Made by a program: the position numbers and the translations under genes
In this document: piece after piece, positions 24,419 through 33,694 of the stretch
Numbering within the stretch: position 1 is the first letter of the stretch
Layout: each line of letters opens with the position of its first letter
Assembly (NCBI RefSeq): GCF_000018325.1
Contig: NC_009922.1
Coordinates: 2,170,001-2,234,000, forward strand
Direction: 5' to 3'
DNA length: 64,000 nucleotides
Source: Alkaliphilus oremlandii OhILAs
GTDB lineage: Bacteria > Bacillota > Clostridia > Peptostreptococcales > Natronincolaceae
The notes under the pieces: model-generated
What the model saw: only the letters and a program-made list of their open reading frames with translations
Database searches by the model: none
Told to the model about the DNA's origin: nothing

Positions 24419-25102
24419 TTATCTCACAATAATATTTCCCAATATGGAAGATAGGCTCTTTTCCATTTCTTTTAGTTCTTCGCTACTATAAGGCGTGAGT
24501 CGATGTTGTCCGCCCAAAACCGTAGCCCCATCCCTGAAGTTTTGAAGAGCATAGGTTCTACAACCTGTAATCTTCTCTGCTATGGATTGAATATCCTCTA
24601 CTGTAAGGAGTTCTTTACATAGAGTCGTTCTAAACTCATAATCCACCTTGTTTTCCAGTAGAATATGGACACTTTCTTGAATATCATGGATATTCACATT
24701 TACTTGTGTCACCATTTCATATTGATTTAAAGGCGCTTTGATATCCATGGCCACATAGTCCAATAGCTGATCCTCTATTAATTTCCTTAAAAGAATTGGA
24801 TTCGTTCCATTGGTATCCAGCTTAACGAGCAATCCTTCTTTTTTTATCCGGTAAATAAAATCGTATAGATCCCGTTGAAGGGTGGGTTCTCCGCCAGAAA
24901 TACAGACAGCTTCTACAAATCTTTTTCTCTTTTTTAGAAAATCAATGGCATCCTCCACTTCAATCCGTTCTCCAATATTGTGTACAAGCGGACTATTGTG
25001 GCAGTATGGACATCTGAAATTGCATCCTCCCGTAAAGAATACGGTGCAAATATAATTGGGATAATCGATAAAGGAAGACTTTTCAATTCCTATAATGTTC
25101 AT
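24419..25102 (-). CDS. nrdG: Anaerobic ribonucleoside-triphosphate reductase activating protein
   Basis: Radical-SAM activase that installs the glycyl radical on NrdD. 227 residues, with C27-x3-C31-x2-C34 binding the [4Fe-4S] cluster in GGCNFRCPYCH, then ISGGEPTLQ (SAM-binding GGE) and VKLDTNGTNP. Lies 4 bp downstream of nrdD, so an operon. The length is that of the longer NrdG subtype common in Clostridia. Confidence 0.95.
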   Translation of the reverse strand: MNIIGIEKSSFIDYPNYICTVFFTGGCNFRCPYCHNSPLVHNIGERIEVEDAIDFLKKRKRFVEAVCISGGEPTLQRDLYDFIYRIKKEGLLVKLDTNGTNPILLRKLIEDQLLDYVAMDIKAPLNQYEMVTQVNVNIHDIQESVHILLENKVDYEFRTTLCKELLTVEDIQSIAEKITGCRTYALQNFRDGATVLGGQHRLTPYSSEELKEMEKSLSSILGNIIVR

Positions 25103-25106
25103 AGGA

Positions 25107-27239
25107 TTAACCTACATTTTTGTTTTCTTCAATTTTAACCTCAAGATGCTCCAGGCTACTGTCTGCATCAAATTCCTGCCGATCCTTATATTCTTCCTGT
25201 TTTCCTTTATTCCATGATTGAACAGGTCTATGGAATCCTACAACCCTAGTCCAAACCTCAGCCTCTCTGCCGCATTGTGGACATTCGAAGTGCTCACCGG
25301 TTAAGTATCCATGGTCGGAGCATACAGAGAATGTAGGACTCACTGTAAAGTATGGAATCGAACTTCTCTCCATGACCTTTTTAATCAGCATCTTACAGGT
25401 TTCTATGTCTTTAATCTCTTCACCGATGAAGCCATGGAGCACAGTTCCGCCTGTATATAGACTTTGTAGCTTTTCTTGTAGTTCTATGGCTTCAAAAACA
25501 TCCTTGGTATAATTCACTGGCAGCTGTGTAGAGTTCGTATAGTACGGTTCATTTTCACCTTGGGTAAAGATTCTCGGATACATCTTTTTATCCATTCTAG
25601 CAAACCGGTAGGCAGCACCTTCTGCTGGGGAAGCTTCTAGATTCCAAAGACTTCCCGTTTCCTCTTGGAATATTTGAATGACCCGATTCATAAATTCCAT
25701 GATCTCTACAGCAAACTCATTCCCCTCTTCCGTGGTGATATCCACGCCTAGAAGGTTGACACAGGCTTCATTCATGCCGTTTAACCCAATGGTAGAGAAA
25801 TGATTTTTGAAATATTCTCCAGTTCCACCTTTTACACCGTCTAAATAGTATCTGGAATAAGGGTATAATCCTGCATCCATATATTTTTCTAGTACATCTC
25901 TTTTCGTCTCACAGATTTCCTTTGCAATTTCCATTAAGGCTCTCACCTTTTTCTTAAATTCCTCCATGGAAGTGGATGTATAGCCAATTCTTGCCATATT
26001 TAATGTCACAACATTGATGGACCCTGTCAGAGGATTCGCTCCAAATAGTCCGCCACCTCTTTTTCTAAGCTCCCGATTGTCCAGTCTCAATCTACAGCAC
26101 ATAGAACGAATATCTTCTGGAGATAAATCAGAGTTTACGAAGTTGGCAAAATACGGGGTACCAAATTTCCGCGTCATATCCATCAATGAATTGACCACCT
26201 CTGAATCCCAAGGGAAGTCTCTTGTGATATTCACAGTCGGAATCGGGAAGCTGAAAGCCCTTCCTGCGCCATCGCCTTCTACCATTACTTCACAGAAAGC
26301 CGCATTGAATAAATCCATTTCCTTTTGAAATTCTCCGTATGTTTTGTCCATGAGCTTTCCACCAATGAGTACAGGCTGCTTCTTTAACAGTTCATGGGGC
26401 GTTATATCCAATGTAATATTGGTAAATGGTGTCTGAAATCCTACTCTCGTCGGAACATTGAGGTTGAATACGAAACGCTGCATGGCTTTTTTCACCTGCT
26501 CATAGGAAAGATTATCGTAATAGATAAATGGTGCTAAATAGGTATCAATGCTAGAAACCGCTTGAGCTCCTGCGGCTTCCCCTTGTAATGTATAGAGCAA
26601 GTTCACTAATTGACCGAGAGCTGATTCAAAATGCTTTGGAGGCTTTGACTCCACCTTCCCTTTTGCTCCCTTGAACCCTCTTCTTAAGAAGTCCTCTAAA
26701 TCCCATCCACAGCAATATGGTGCCAATAGGCCTAGGTCATGGATATGTAAATCTCCCTTAATATGGGCATCTCTTAATTCTTTTCTATATATTTTATTCA
26801 GCCAATATTTCTTGCTGATACTTTCAACGATATGGTTATTTAATCCTTGAAGTGAAAAGCCCATATTAGAATTTTCATTGACTCTCCAATCTTCTAGGTT
26901 GACATATTCCTCTATCATTTTTTCAGCATCCATAAATAGGTTTTTAATTTCCCTTATTTCCTCATGCTTTTTACGATATAAAATATATGCCTTTGCAGTT
27001 TTTGCATGTCCTTCTTCAATTAGAACCTTCTCTACAATATCTTGTATATCTTCTACAGAGGGTACGCCTGTGCCGTAGGTTTCATTAAGAATCTCTATTG
27101 ATATTTTAGATAACTTCGTTGCTTGAACTTCATTACTACCTCCAACAGACTTTGCAGCAGCAAATATGGCCTCTTTGATTTTACCGCCATTAAAATCGAC
27201 AATTTCACCATTTCTCTTCTGAACCTTGGAAACAGCCAT
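25107..27239 (-). CDS. nrdD: Anaerobic ribonucleoside-triphosphate reductase
   Basis: Oxygen-sensitive class III enzyme that reduces NTPs to dNTPs. 710 residues: N-terminal ATP-cone (VQKRNGEIVDFNGGKI), the 10-stranded barrel, and a C-terminal zinc site with C640, C653, C656 (GEHFECPQC). The glycyl-radical Gly is about residue 668 in TRVVGFHRP. Ribosome binding site AGGAGGG. The only dNTP synthesis gene in the window, consistent with anaerobic growth. Confidence 0.96.
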   Translation of the reverse strand: MAVSKVQKRNGEIVDFNGGKIKEAIFAAAKSVGGSNEVQATKLSKISIEILNETYGTGVPSVEDIQDIVEKVLIEEGHAKTAKAYILYRKKHEEIREIKNLFMDAEKMIEEYVNLEDWRVNENSNMGFSLQGLNNHIVESISKKYWLNKIYRKELRDAHIKGDLHIHDLGLLAPYCCGWDLEDFLRRGFKGAKGKVESKPPKHFESALGQLVNLLYTLQGEAAGAQAVSSIDTYLAPFIYYDNLSYEQVKKAMQRFVFNLNVPTRVGFQTPFTNITLDITPHELLKKQPVLIGGKLMDKTYGEFQKEMDLFNAAFCEVMVEGDGAGRAFSFPIPTVNITRDFPWDSEVVNSLMDMTRKFGTPYFANFVNSDLSPEDIRSMCCRLRLDNRELRKRGGGLFGANPLTGSINVVTLNMARIGYTSTSMEEFKKKVRALMEIAKEICETKRDVLEKYMDAGLYPYSRYYLDGVKGGTGEYFKNHFSTIGLNGMNEACVNLLGVDITTEEGNEFAVEIMEFMNRVIQIFQEETGSLWNLEASPAEGAAYRFARMDKKMYPRIFTQGENEPYYTNSTQLPVNYTKDVFEAIELQEKLQSLYTGGTVLHGFIGEEIKDIETCKMLIKKVMERSSIPYFTVSPTFSVCSDHGYLTGEHFECPQCGREAEVWTRVVGFHRPVQSWNKGKQEEYKDRQEFDADSSLEHLEVKIEENKNVG

Positions 27240-27417
27240 GTTATCCCTCCTATAGTGTTTTTGACATGCTCTATACTACATATGGTATATATTATAATAA
27301 TATGTTTGTTTTTTTGCAATATTACTTTAGTCTTAAATTAGTCCTATTTCAAAGCTCATCTTTTTAATTCGACTTCAAACTTTAATATCCATTCCATTTA
27401 AATTTTTCTATAACAAG

Positions 27418-27445
27418 AAACGACAAACCACAAAAGTGATTTGCC
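27418..27445 (-). terminator. Terminator after the flippase gene
   Basis: CGGCAAATCAC and GTGGTTTGTCG pair (some G-U) around a TTTT loop on the minus strand, about 20 bp after the flippase stop, followed by TTTCTTG. Confidence 0.6.
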
Positions 27446-27465
27446 GCATAATTTTCTTTAAATAT

Positions 27466-29025
27466 TTATCTTTTTCCAATGATGGACTCTTTTAGATCAA
27501 CTGCCTTTGAAATATAAATCGTAAGAAAATACACTATCATGGCGGCTGCAACGGATATTAGAGTGGCTATATTTTCACTCTGCAATCTGGTTTGCATCCA
27601 CGGATGGATATAATAAATAGCCAGCGTCATAAAAATTGTGGCCATGATCGGTTTTAAAATACTATTTTTTATTTCAATTTTAAATCCAATTGTTTTCTTT
27701 ACTTCAATATAGTTCAGCACCATCACTACACAGTATCCCGCAATGGACCCCATAACGGCACCTAAGATATTCAACGAACTCATCAGTAAATAATAGCTGA
27801 CAACCACTTTTATGATGGCACCGATCAGAAGACTTCTTAAAGGGATATAGACCCTGTTCATGCCTTGGAGAATACTTCCTAGGATCTGCCCTATGGAAAT
27901 AAAAATAACATTGAAGGATAATATCCTTAAAATATGGCCTCCTGCTTCTCCCTGCCCCCATAAGAGCCCTATAATTTGTGGTGCTAATAGGTAGAGTCCA
28001 GCTGCTGCAGGTAGAGCGATGATAATGGTGGTCTTCATTGCCGATTTAATCTTATGCTTTAGTTCATAACTATTATTTTTACTGTAGGACTCTGCAATGG
28101 CTGGGATGATACTGGCAGCCATTGCAATACTGAAGGTAAGTGGCACATTGACTAGGGTAACAGCCTTCCCCGTCAACTGTCCATAGAGTACGGTAATCTC
28201 TGCTGAAGAATACCCCCCCTGAATTAATCGGGACGGTACCATAACAGCATCGATTAGGGTCATGATAGAGCTTAATACACCGCCGATAGAAATGGGTATA
28301 GCAAACCATATGATCTCCCTTACCACCTCCCAAGATGACATTTTCTGTTGAATATCTTTATTGGTGGGCTTAAAGTAAATTCTTCTAGGACCCTGATTGA
28401 ATAGAAAATAATAGATTACTAAAACGACAACCCCCAGTATCGCTCCCGCCGAAGCACCGAAGGAAGCTGCACCTGCTGCATATCCAATTCCCATAGAAAT
28501 TGTATAATAGGATAGTCCAACGCCGATGACCACCCTTCCCACTTGCTCCACAATCTGCGAGATTGCTGTAGGTCCCATGAACTGCATCCCCTGAAAATAT
28601 CCTCTGAAAGCCGACATAATGGATACAAAAAGTGGCGCTATGGATAAGCCTAGAATGGAATAATACGCATCCTGAGGCCAGTTTAATAGCGCTATGATGT
28701 ATTCTGCACCAAAGAACAGAAAGGCAGAGGAAAATAGACCAATGAGCATCAGCATTGCAAGAGAAATTTTAAATATTCGATTGGCTCCTTCTATATCTTC
28801 ATAGGCTAATCTTTCTGATATCAGCTTGGATATTGCCGCTGGAAATCCAGTAATAGAAATAGAAAGCATCAGGGTATATAGCGGGTACGGTAGCCCAAAT
28901 AACCCCATGCCTTCATCTCCGATTAATCTCTGTAATGGAATTTTAAAAAATACACCGAGAAATTTTGCTGCAAGCCCTGCTAAGGCAAGTATAAACGCTC
29001 CCTTAAGTAGTTTCTTATTCGACAT
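27466..29025 (-). CDS. MOP-superfamily flippase, SpoVB/polysaccharide-exporter-like
   Basis: 519-residue polytopic membrane protein with about 14 hydrophobic segments and the N-terminal pattern LALAGLAAKFLGVFFKIPLQ, typical of the SpoVB/MurJ-like polysaccharide flippase group. AFRGYFQGMQFMGPTAISQI is the conserved cytoplasmic stretch of that group. Likely moves a lipid-linked precursor across the membrane; in spore formers, SpoVB paralogues act in cortex synthesis. Which paralogue this is cannot be decided. AGGAG ribosome binding site. Confidence 0.85.
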   Translation of the reverse strand: MSNKKLLKGAFILALAGLAAKFLGVFFKIPLQRLIGDEGMGLFGLPYPLYTLMLSISITGFPAAISKLISERLAYEDIEGANRIFKISLAMLMLIGLFSSAFLFFGAEYIIALLNWPQDAYYSILGLSIAPLFVSIMSAFRGYFQGMQFMGPTAISQIVEQVGRVVIGVGLSYYTISMGIGYAAGAASFGASAGAILGVVVLVIYYFLFNQGPRRIYFKPTNKDIQQKMSSWEVVREIIWFAIPISIGGVLSSIMTLIDAVMVPSRLIQGGYSSAEITVLYGQLTGKAVTLVNVPLTFSIAMAASIIPAIAESYSKNNSYELKHKIKSAMKTTIIIALPAAAGLYLLAPQIIGLLWGQGEAGGHILRILSFNVIFISIGQILGSILQGMNRVYIPLRSLLIGAIIKVVVSYYLLMSSLNILGAVMGSIAGYCVVMVLNYIEVKKTIGFKIEIKNSILKPIMATIFMTLAIYYIHPWMQTRLQSENIATLISVAAAMIVYFLTIYISKAVDLKESIIGKR

Positions 29026-29100
29026 AAATTTTCTCCTTCATCAACCAATCTTATATATAAAGTATATTCATCTATGATGAAGGATTATGTTTTTAGTTGG

Positions 29101-31026
29101 TTACTTTTCCTCTTTGTTTTTTTCGATTTCCTCTACCAATTCTATAAGTTCCATCCATCGTTTCATTTTTAACTCTAATTTCTGTTCCAAATCACTCTGT
29201 TTGCTTAGATATTCCTGGAGCAATACAAAATCATTGGAAGCACCCTCTATTTTCGCTGCAACATCCTCTAATTCTTTCTCTATGTCTGCGATGACCGCTT
29301 CGATCTCGTCGTATTCCCTCTGGTCTTTATAGGATAGCTTCACAGGCTTCGCATTTTTATTGATGGTCTCAACCTCGGTCTCTTCTTTCACAGGGGTAGT
29401 CGGTCTCTCATTACGCTCCTCCACCTTGTTTACTTTTCTCATATTGACGTAATCAGAGTAATTGCCAGTATATTCATCGATGCTGCCTTGTCCCTCAAAT
29501 ATCAGTAACTGACCTACGGTTCGATCTAGAAAATATCGATCGTGGGAAACGATGATAACAGTCCCCGGAAAATGGTCCAAATAATCCTCCAGAATGGTGA
29601 GGGTTTGAATATCTAAATCGTTGGTGGGCTCGTCCAATAGTAGGACATTGGGTTCTCCAACCAATTTCTTTAATAGGTAGAGTCTCCGTCTTTCTCCACC
29701 GGATAACTTTCCGATGGGTGCCCACTGGGCATTGGATGTAAATAAAAATCTTTCCAACATTTGAGAAGCACTTATTTTACTGCCATCCTCTGTTTTTATG
29801 AATGCTCCTGCTTCTTTCACATAATCAATGACCCTCATTTCTGGGTCCATCTCTTCACTTTCCTGATCATAATAAGCCATTTTTACAGTTTGACCGATTT
29901 CTATTTCACCGCTATCTGGCAATATTTTTCCTGCGATTATATTGAGCAATGTAGATTTTCCAAGACCGTTTCTTCCAATGATGCCAATACGGTCTCCCGG
30001 TTTAAAGACATAGCTAAAATTATGAATGATATTTTTATCGCCATAGCTTTTATGAATATCCTTTAGCTCCAAAACCTTTCTACCCAATCTGCTTGCTCCA
30101 AGAGCCATATTAACCTGATCGTTGCTTGTTTTAAAGCTTTGGTTCTGTAAATCCTCAAATCTTTCAATCCGAGCTTTCTGCTTCGTCGTTCTAGCCCTAG
30201 CACCGCGTCTCATCCAAGCCAGTTCTTTTTTATATAAAGAAGCATGTTTTCTTTGGAGGGCCAAATTATTTTCTTCTCTTTCTGCTTTTTTCTCTAAAAA
30301 CTGTTCATAATTTCCTTCGTAACTATATAAATTGCCCTCATCTAATTCTAAAATATTGTTCACAACGCGATTTAAAAAGTATCGATCATGGGTGATCAAA
30401 AGCAATGCACCCTTCCATTTCCCTAAGTATTCCTCCAGCCATTCAACAGTATCATTGTCGATATGGTTCGTCGGCTCATCTAAGATCAATAGATCCGAAG
30501 GCTGAATCAGTGCCCTTGCCAAAGCCACCCTTTTTCGCTGACCGCCAGATAAATGTTCAACATTCATATTAAAATCTTTAATCCCCAGCTTGATTAAGAC
30601 GCCTTTCGCATTGGATTCCAATTCCCATGCCCCATTGCTATCCATTTGTTGGCTCAGCTCTGCAAGCTTTTTTTGTAGGTGCACATCCTCTGGACGATTG
30701 GCTATTTCTTTTAGTGTCATTTCATACTGATAAACCAGTTGAAGCAAAGGATTACTGCTGTTAAAGACCTGTTCCAGCACTGTGGAGCCCTTTTCAAATA
30801 TTGGATTCTGGGATAAGTATTCAATGACCGCTTGCCCCGATACGACTCTTTTGCCGCTGTCCGGTTCAATGATGCCTGCAATGACCTTTAAAAGCGTGGT
30901 CTTCCCTGTTCCATTGACCCCAATCAGTCCGATTCTTTGACCCTCATGGATGCCAAATGTAATATTTTCAAAAAGTTTCTTATCTACATAGCTTTTACTA
31001 ATATTTTCTACAGTTATTAAATTCAT
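29101..31026 (-). CDS. ABC-F family ATPase, Uup/YfmR-like
   Basis: 641-residue soluble protein with two ABC cassettes: Walker A GVNGTGKTT and GRNGLGKST, signatures LSGGQRKR and LSGGERRR, Walker B LLILDEPTNHID and VLLLDEPTNDLD. An inter-domain linker and a coiled C-terminal extension (about 560-641) are present. The absence of membrane domains and the C-terminal coil fit the Uup subgroup, which acts on ribosomes or DNA branch structures. AGGGAG ribosome binding site. Confidence 0.92.
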   Translation of the reverse strand: MNLITVENISKSYVDKKLFENITFGIHEGQRIGLIGVNGTGKTTLLKVIAGIIEPDSGKRVVSGQAVIEYLSQNPIFEKGSTVLEQVFNSSNPLLQLVYQYEMTLKEIANRPEDVHLQKKLAELSQQMDSNGAWELESNAKGVLIKLGIKDFNMNVEHLSGGQRKRVALARALIQPSDLLILDEPTNHIDNDTVEWLEEYLGKWKGALLLITHDRYFLNRVVNNILELDEGNLYSYEGNYEQFLEKKAEREENNLALQRKHASLYKKELAWMRRGARARTTKQKARIERFEDLQNQSFKTSNDQVNMALGASRLGRKVLELKDIHKSYGDKNIIHNFSYVFKPGDRIGIIGRNGLGKSTLLNIIAGKILPDSGEIEIGQTVKMAYYDQESEEMDPEMRVIDYVKEAGAFIKTEDGSKISASQMLERFLFTSNAQWAPIGKLSGGERRRLYLLKKLVGEPNVLLLDEPTNDLDIQTLTILEDYLDHFPGTVIIVSHDRYFLDRTVGQLLIFEGQGSIDEYTGNYSDYVNMRKVNKVEERNERPTTPVKEETEVETINKNAKPVKLSYKDQREYDEIEAVIADIEKELEDVAAKIEGASNDFVLLQEYLSKQSDLEQKLELKMKRWMELIELVEEIEKNKEEK

Positions 31027-31054
31027 CGTTTTTCTCCCTGCAACCTCATATTCT

Positions 31055-31450
31055 TTATTTGGTAGTTCTAATATTTTTTAAGATTCTTTCGAGTTCACTG
31101 TTATGGATCTCTAAAATATGGTCTATCATCTCGCCCATTTCATCGGAATCCGCTATAAAGTCAAAAATAAATAGCCATGTTGGATTATAGCTATCCTCCA
31201 CCTCTTCAATCGTTACGTCCATGTCATTGAAGCCTTCCCCATCGTATTGCTCATAGATCGCTTCATATTCTGAATCCTCTACTTCGCCAGCTACAGTTAA
31301 ATATAGATGAACCTTCAGTCCATTCTCATCCACTGCATAGGCCTTATCTAACAGGGCTACATGATCCTCTAATACGTATGCCCCCAACAGATCTTCAAAG
31401 ATTCCCGTTTCTTTGTTTTTTTCATAAAGTGATAATTTAATCGTTTCCAT
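31055..31450 (-). CDS. Uncharacterised acidic protein (DUF6762-like)
   Basis: 131 residues from the ATG at 31450 behind GGGGG; an upstream in-frame ATG at 31489 overlaps murI and is unlikely. Strongly acidic, no Cys or membrane segment. METIKLSLYEKNKETG recalls the DUF6762 family of Clostridia (from memory). It lies 11 bp downstream of murI, so they are co-transcribed. Function unknown. Confidence 0.6.
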   Translation of the reverse strand: METIKLSLYEKNKETGIFEDLLGAYVLEDHVALLDKAYAVDENGLKVHLYLTVAGEVEDSEYEAIYEQYDGEGFNDMDVTIEEVEDSYNPTWLFIFDFIADSDEMGEMIDHILEIHNSELERILKNIRTTK

Positions 31451-31461
31451 TTTGTTGCCCC

Positions 31462-32286
31462 CTAGATATATTTTATAGTGCCACACCAATTTAAATCCTT
31501 TAGTCTTTTTTCCAACAAGCTCTGACTTAAAGCAATCATACTTGCATCCTTGCTGGAATTCATTATCCTAACCGAGGTTTGGCTATAGGTACCATCCGTA
31601 TTTAAAGCCTCGCTCTGCTTTAGGAGCTCCTTTACATGCCGAGCTGTTCCAAAATTGCCATCAATTACAGTGGCTTCTGGTCCTACTACCTTGGCAATCA
31701 TGTCCTTAATAAATACGTAATGGGTACAGCCTAAAACTACGGTTCCTACAGTGTCTAACTGGTAGGATGCGTAAATCCTTCGAATATAAGCTTCGATCTC
31801 GGCATCGTGATCCCCTTGCTGCTCTATAATTTCCACCAACCCTGGACATGGCATCTTAACTACACGGTCTGTATCTGTCAATTTCATAATTAAATCATTG
31901 AATTTTTTTTCTCTTAGTGTAACCGGCGTTGCCATCACCACGATTTTTCCAAAATTATTTAATTCGATGGCAGGCTTTAATGCTGGCTCCATACCGATCA
32001 CTGGAATATCCAATCGTTTTCTTAACTCCTCTATTACGATACTGGTGGCTGTATTACATGCAACAACCACAGCCTTAATATTAAAGTTTAACAGTTTATC
32101 AACCACATTAAAAGATAATTTTTTTACTTCTTCTTTACTTCGAACGCCATAGGGGGCATTTCCAGAATCTCCAAAGTATATGTATTGTTCATTGGGTAGC
32201 TGATGGATTAAATCTGCCAATACGCTGATACCACCTACACCTGAATCGAAAACCCCGATGGGTAAACTCGCTGAATTTTCTATCAT
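31462..32286 (-). CDS. murI: Glutamate racemase
   Basis: Cofactor-independent racemase providing D-glutamate for peptidoglycan. 274 residues with catalytic C77 in VACNTATS, a second catalytic Cys in LGCTHY, and D14 in FDSGVGG. GGTGG ribosome binding site. TATAAT-like sequences lie in the spacer upstream. First gene of a murI-DUF6762 unit. Confidence 0.95.
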   Translation of the reverse strand: MIENSASLPIGVFDSGVGGISVLADLIHQLPNEQYIYFGDSGNAPYGVRSKEEVKKLSFNVVDKLLNFNIKAVVVACNTATSIVIEELRKRLDIPVIGMEPALKPAIELNNFGKIVVMATPVTLREKKFNDLIMKLTDTDRVVKMPCPGLVEIIEQQGDHDAEIEAYIRRIYASYQLDTVGTVVLGCTHYVFIKDMIAKVVGPEATVIDGNFGTARHVKELLKQSEALNTDGTYSQTSVRIMNSSKDASMIALSQSLLEKRLKDLNWCGTIKYI

Positions 32287-32349
32287 ATTCTTACCACCAA
32301 TCTTTCTCTTGCTCCTATATAGAGTCCATATTACACTATATTATATTAT

Positions 32350-32390
32350 AAAAAAAGCTTCTAAAGAAGCATTCCTTAGAAGCTTTTTTT
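32350..32390. terminator. Orphan bidirectional terminator in a divergent spacer
   Basis: AAAAAAAGCTTCTAA (32350-32364) and its exact complement (32376-32390) form a 15-bp stem with an 11-nt loop and T-runs on both sides. It lies between divergent murI and the 32570 gene, so no annotated gene ends here. Confidence 0.75.
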
Positions 32391-32569
32391 AAAACAAAAA
32401 CTGCTATCTTATTTTTATCCAATAGTATATACATCTACTGTCTTTTTTAATCTACCATTGGAAGATATTCATCTATATCCATTGGATAACATGTATTTTT
32501 ATCCATCTAAAATTACCCAGTAAACCCTAATATTTTAATATGGTAGAATGGAATAAAAGGGGGTTTATT

Positions 32570-33148
32570 ATGTCAACCTATACAATAATAATTTTAGCGC
32601 TTATAGGCTCTGCCGCTATGATCTATCTTGTATTCACACTGCTGAAGACACGATTTTTTAACAAGCATTTCGATATTTATATACAAGAATCTTATAATTT
32701 AGATGACTTATTCCCAATCAAGCTCAATGGGAAAATCATACCGAAGGCGGACTTTTTGGATGTCCCTTATGAGGAACTTCAAATTCAAGTTGATACAAAA
32801 ACAATTCGTGGTACTATTTCTAATAATATCATATCCATAGAGCTGATACGCCCAATGGATCGTAAAAAAGCTGTATTTTTAATTAAAGCCTATTATACAA
32901 AAACTGTTCGACCGTATATCAAAGAAGCAGTAAAAAATAAAAAAGAATACATCGTTTTAAGAAATTTATCAAAAAAACAGCAGCCAAATTTAAAAAAAAT
33001 AGCTTGTAACACTTGTAAACATAGAGTGCAATGTCAGATCACCTTTACTGAATGTCATTATGAAAGAGAGGATCGAGATAAAATTTTGGATAGAGGGATC
33101 GTAGTCAATAGTAAGAAAAATTATGAACTGGATACATGGAAAAAATGA
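32570..33148 (+). CDS. Membrane-anchored protein with C-terminal four-Cys motif
   Basis: 192 residues from the ATG at 32570 behind AAAAGGGGG. One N-terminal membrane segment (about residues 5-25) and a soluble basic domain. Near the C-terminus is a cluster C-x2-C-x6-C-x7-C in CNTCKHRVQCQITFTEC that could bind zinc or an iron-sulfur cluster. No family recognised. Followed by a good terminator, so it is a single-gene transcript divergent from murI. Confidence 0.65.
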   Translation: MSTYTIIILALIGSAAMIYLVFTLLKTRFFNKHFDIYIQESYNLDDLFPIKLNGKIIPKADFLDVPYEELQIQVDTKTIRGTISNNIISIELIRPMDRKKAVFLIKAYYTKTVRPYIKEAVKNKKEYIVLRNLSKKQQPNLKKIACNTCKHRVQCQITFTECHYEREDRDKILDRGIVVNSKKNYELDTWKK

Positions 33149-33149
33149 G

Positions 33150-33179
33150 GGCTAGTAGCAAGAATTCCTGCTACTAGCC
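33150..33179 (+). terminator. Terminator after the four-Cys protein gene
   Basis: GGCTAGTAGCA and TGCTACTAGCC form a perfect 11-bp stem with an 8-nt loop, followed by TTTTT, directly after the stop codon. Confidence 0.9.
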
Positions 33180-33190
33180 TTTTTAACGAA

Positions 33191-33553
33191 TCAACCTGCA
33201 TATTTTCCGCAAATAGGACAATAATTATCTTCTTTTTCTAACTGGATTCTACAGTGCTGACAATGTTTTATGTTTCTAATTCGCAATGCCATCTTTTCAG
33301 AGTCTTCGATCCCCTCTTCCAATCGATGGATTTGCTGAATCCAAGTCAGCACTTCTTCCTTTGTAACGTAGCTCCCTCTTTTTAATCTGCTATAGACATA
33401 TTCGCCCATTTCTTCATAGATCTCTTGTATTCTTTCCTGCTTTTTTTGTGCATCTAAAGTTAGTTTGCCGACTTCTATAAATTCTCCCGATTTCTTACTT
33501 AGGGATTTTGCCGTTTCTGACACTATATTTGAAAGCTTTTCTAATGTGCTCAT
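33191..33553 (-). CDS. Zinc-ribbon protein with coiled N-terminus
   Basis: 120 residues. The first 90 are helical and charged (SETAKSLSKKSGEFIEVGKLTLDAQKKQERIQEIYEEMG). The C-terminus has a zinc ribbon C-x2-C (CQHC) and C-x2-C (CPIC). Such small zinc-ribbon proteins are widespread in Firmicutes, of unknown role. Alone between two terminators. Confidence 0.7.
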   Translation of the reverse strand: MSTLEKLSNIVSETAKSLSKKSGEFIEVGKLTLDAQKKQERIQEIYEEMGEYVYSRLKRGSYVTKEEVLTWIQQIHRLEEGIEDSEKMALRIRNIKHCQHCRIQLEKEDNYCPICGKYAG

Positions 33554-33621
33554 AGGCTAACCACTCCATTTCCTCTATATTATATTTTTATTCACCCCAT
33601 GAAGAAATGTGCCATAAAAAA

Positions 33622-33653
33622 GAAGATATGATTATCCGATTCATCATACCTTC
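33622..33653 (-). terminator. Terminator of the sleB-ypeB operon
   Basis: GAAGGTATGAT and ATCATATCTTC pair (one mismatch) on the minus strand, followed by TTTTTT, 42 bp after the ypeB stop. Confidence 0.75.
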
Positions 33654-33694
33654 CTCTTTAAATTCTTAAATTTCTAAAAATACTTCTGAGTCTA

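Noticed and set aside
27240..27330. NrdR box upstream of nrdD
   Set aside because: CTATAGTGT-like and TACTACATATGGTA words are present, but no pair of full 16-bp boxes with proper spacing.
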